Assembly (NCBI GenBank): GCA_027484145.1
Contig: JAIXUH010000012.1
Coordinates: 186,001 to 250,000, forward strand
Length of the DNA stretch: 64,000 bases
Source: Rhodobacter sp.
Lineage (GTDB): Bacteria; Pseudomonadota; Alphaproteobacteria; Rhodobacterales; Rhodobacteraceae
Reading direction: 5' to 3'
Part shown: one piece after another, positions 62,984 through 64,000 of the stretch
How the letters are laid out: every line of letters starts with the position of its first letter
How positions within the stretch are numbered: the first letter of the stretch is position 1
The notes under the pieces: generated by a model
The model's input: only the letters and a program-made list of their open reading frames with translations
Database searches by the model: none
Told to the model about the DNA's origin: nothing
Program-made: the position numbers and the translations under genes

Positions 62984-63085
62984 CAAACGGCCTCCTTCTT
63001 GCCCAAGCGGGGCACACCCAAGACGGGGAAATCGCTACCGCTTTTCCCATTAATCTGCCTTCAAAGGTTTGTCATGAACAAAGGT

Positions 63086-63103
63086 GTTCCGGGCGACCGG
63101 AAC
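63086..63103. repeat. GNRA-capped hairpin in the long gap before tdk
   Basis: GTTCCGG-GCGA-CCGGAAC, a perfect 7-bp stem with a GCGA tetraloop on the plus strand. It lies in the 367-bp gap 62984-63350 between the divergent small protein and tdk. The rest of this gap is GC-rich with no open frame I would support. Confidence 0.45.
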
Positions 63104-63350
63104 GGTAGTGAGTGGCCGGTGTCCCCAGCATCGGCTTTGGGTGGGGGTCCGCCGCGCATCTGTCCCATGTTGGGGCGGTCGCAAGGCCGTGCGGCGGGCC
63201 CGTCAGTTTGTAAAGCGTTGCCTGTTACCTTGTGTTGACGGCCTGCTGCGGCCCCTGCCTGTTGTGTGACGATGCCACTTTGGCCACCACCGGATACGGA
63301 CCCCTGCCCACTCACTTGCGCGATTTATGCGGAATCGGTTAGGCAGCGGA

Positions 63351-63929
63351 ATGGCAAAGCTTTACTTCAACTATTCCACCATGAACGCCGGCAAATCGAC
63401 GGCGTTGCTGCAGGCCTCGCACAACTATCGTGAGGGAGGCATGCTGACCTATCTGATCACGGCGCAGTTTGACAACCGTGTGGGTCAGGGCCGCATCGCC
63501 AGCCGTATCGGCATTGGCGAAGAGGCGGATACCTTTGCCGCGGGCGAAGATCTGTATGACAAGCTGGCAGCGCGGTTCTCGCGCGACAAGATTGCCTGTG
63601 TCTTCATCGACGAATGCCAGTTTCTGAGCAAAGAACAGGTCTGGCAACTGGCCCGCGCGGTTGATGACCTTGGCGTGCCAGTGATGTGCTATGGCCTGCG
63701 GGTGGATTTTCAGGGCAACCTGTTTCCGGGATCGGCCGCGCTGCTGGCTTGGGCCGATGAAATGCGCGAGGTTCGCACGATCTGCCATTGCGGCAAGAAG
63801 GCCACGATGGTTGTTCGCAAGGGCCCCGATGGCAAGGCCCTGCGCGAAGGGGAACAGGTCGTGATCGGCGGCAACGAGACCTATGTCAGCCTGTGCCGCC
63901 GCCATTGGCGCGAGGCTGTCGGCGACTGA
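63351..63929 (+). CDS. tdk: Thymidine kinase
   Basis: Phosphorylates thymidine for nucleotide salvage. It has 192 aa with strong similarity in layout to E. coli Tdk: MAKLYFNYSTMNAGKSTALL (P-loop near residue 11-18), VFIDECQFLS (Walker B, near 85), GLRVDFQGNLFPGS, and zinc-ribbon cysteines in TICHCGKKAT and SLCRRHW. Start ATG 63351 preceded by CAGCGGA. Monocistronic. Confidence 0.95.
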   Translation: MAKLYFNYSTMNAGKSTALLQASHNYREGGMLTYLITAQFDNRVGQGRIASRIGIGEEADTFAAGEDLYDKLAARFSRDKIACVFIDECQFLSKEQVWQLARAVDDLGVPVMCYGLRVDFQGNLFPGSAALLAWADEMREVRTICHCGKKATMVVRKGPDGKALREGEQVVIGGNETYVSLCRRHWREAVGD

Positions 63930-63930
63930 C

Positions 63931-64000
63931 CTCAGGCCGCTGCCGTTGCCCGCGATCGCAAGGCAATGATCATGCCCGCCGCCACGATCAGCCCCATCCC
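63931..64000 (-). CDS. C-terminus of a probable EamA-family transporter, 5' part beyond window
   Basis: Minus-strand frame open to the window edge encodes GMGLIVAAGMIIALRSRAT then AAA and a TGA at 63931-63933. The hydrophobic stretch followed by a short basic tail is the usual end of EamA/DMT proteins. Only about 22 codons are visible, so the family is a guess. Convergent with tdk. Confidence 0.4.

Overview
The window is about 64 kb of GC-rich DNA with dense, often 4-bp-overlapping genes. The gene set (tad pilus locus, RluB with a long basic tail, DUF1467, DUF2927, an ADE1-like long PurC, an AmiC/AmiR-type regulator) points to an alphaproteobacterium of the Rhodobacterales (Rhodobacter/Gemmobacter/Tabrizicola-like). 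That placement is an inference from gene content; no rRNA is present. Almost everything looks chromosomal. I see no insertion sequence, prophage, CRISPR array or tRNA.

0-8.4 kb: the distal part of a Flp/Tad pilus locus (cpaE, cpaF, tadB, tadC, two TPR lipoproteins, prepilin peptidase), followed by an AAA+ ATPase and a small membrane protein. 8.3-14.8 kb: 5-formyl-THF cyclo-ligase, MgtE, two purine deaminases (guanine deaminase and a probable 8-oxoguanine deaminase) flanking an RraB-like protein, an IMPase-family phosphatase and an XRE regulator. 15-23.4 kb: quinone oxidoreductase, LysR regulator, DUF1127 protein, Bax-inhibitor-1 protein, ribosomal protein L33, RNase P RNA (minus strand), an N-acetylmuramoyl-alanine amidase, an Excalibur lipoprotein, gatC-gatA and a UPF0173 hydrolase.

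23.4-31.4 kb: one minus-strand operon encoding an AmiC-like sensor, an AmiR-like ANTAR antiterminator, a complete peptide-type ABC importer and an acetamidase/formamidase. Its leader holds a promoter-like sequence, two short hairpins and a strong intrinsic terminator, so transcription attenuation relieved by the operon's own AmiR is a reasonable model. 31.5-34.6 kb: aminotransferase, tadA and rluB.

34.7-40.2 kb: a plus-strand cluster of a 27-aa membrane peptide, XpaC, TelA, a DUF2927 lipoprotein, an SPFH protein with a GYF-like tail and a double zinc-ribbon membrane protein. It looks like a membrane-stress module joining two gene sets known separately in Bacillus. 40.3-59.4 kb is mostly housekeeping: MltB-type transglycosylase, purC, a PfkB sugar kinase, dtd, NUDIX, aspS, DUF1993, a DUF1800/DUF1501 pair, a pilin-like protein, acetyltransferases, methylmalonyl-CoA epimerase, pabB/pabC and carB.

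59.4-64 kb: an AT-richer orphan gene, a 50-aa single-span membrane peptide, two diverged 150-bp direct repeats whose hairpins are better preserved as minus-strand RNA, a structured leader ahead of rhlE, an orphan small protein, thymidine kinase and the end of a probable EamA transporter. A dispersed intergenic element with the core GGATATTT recurs at five places.
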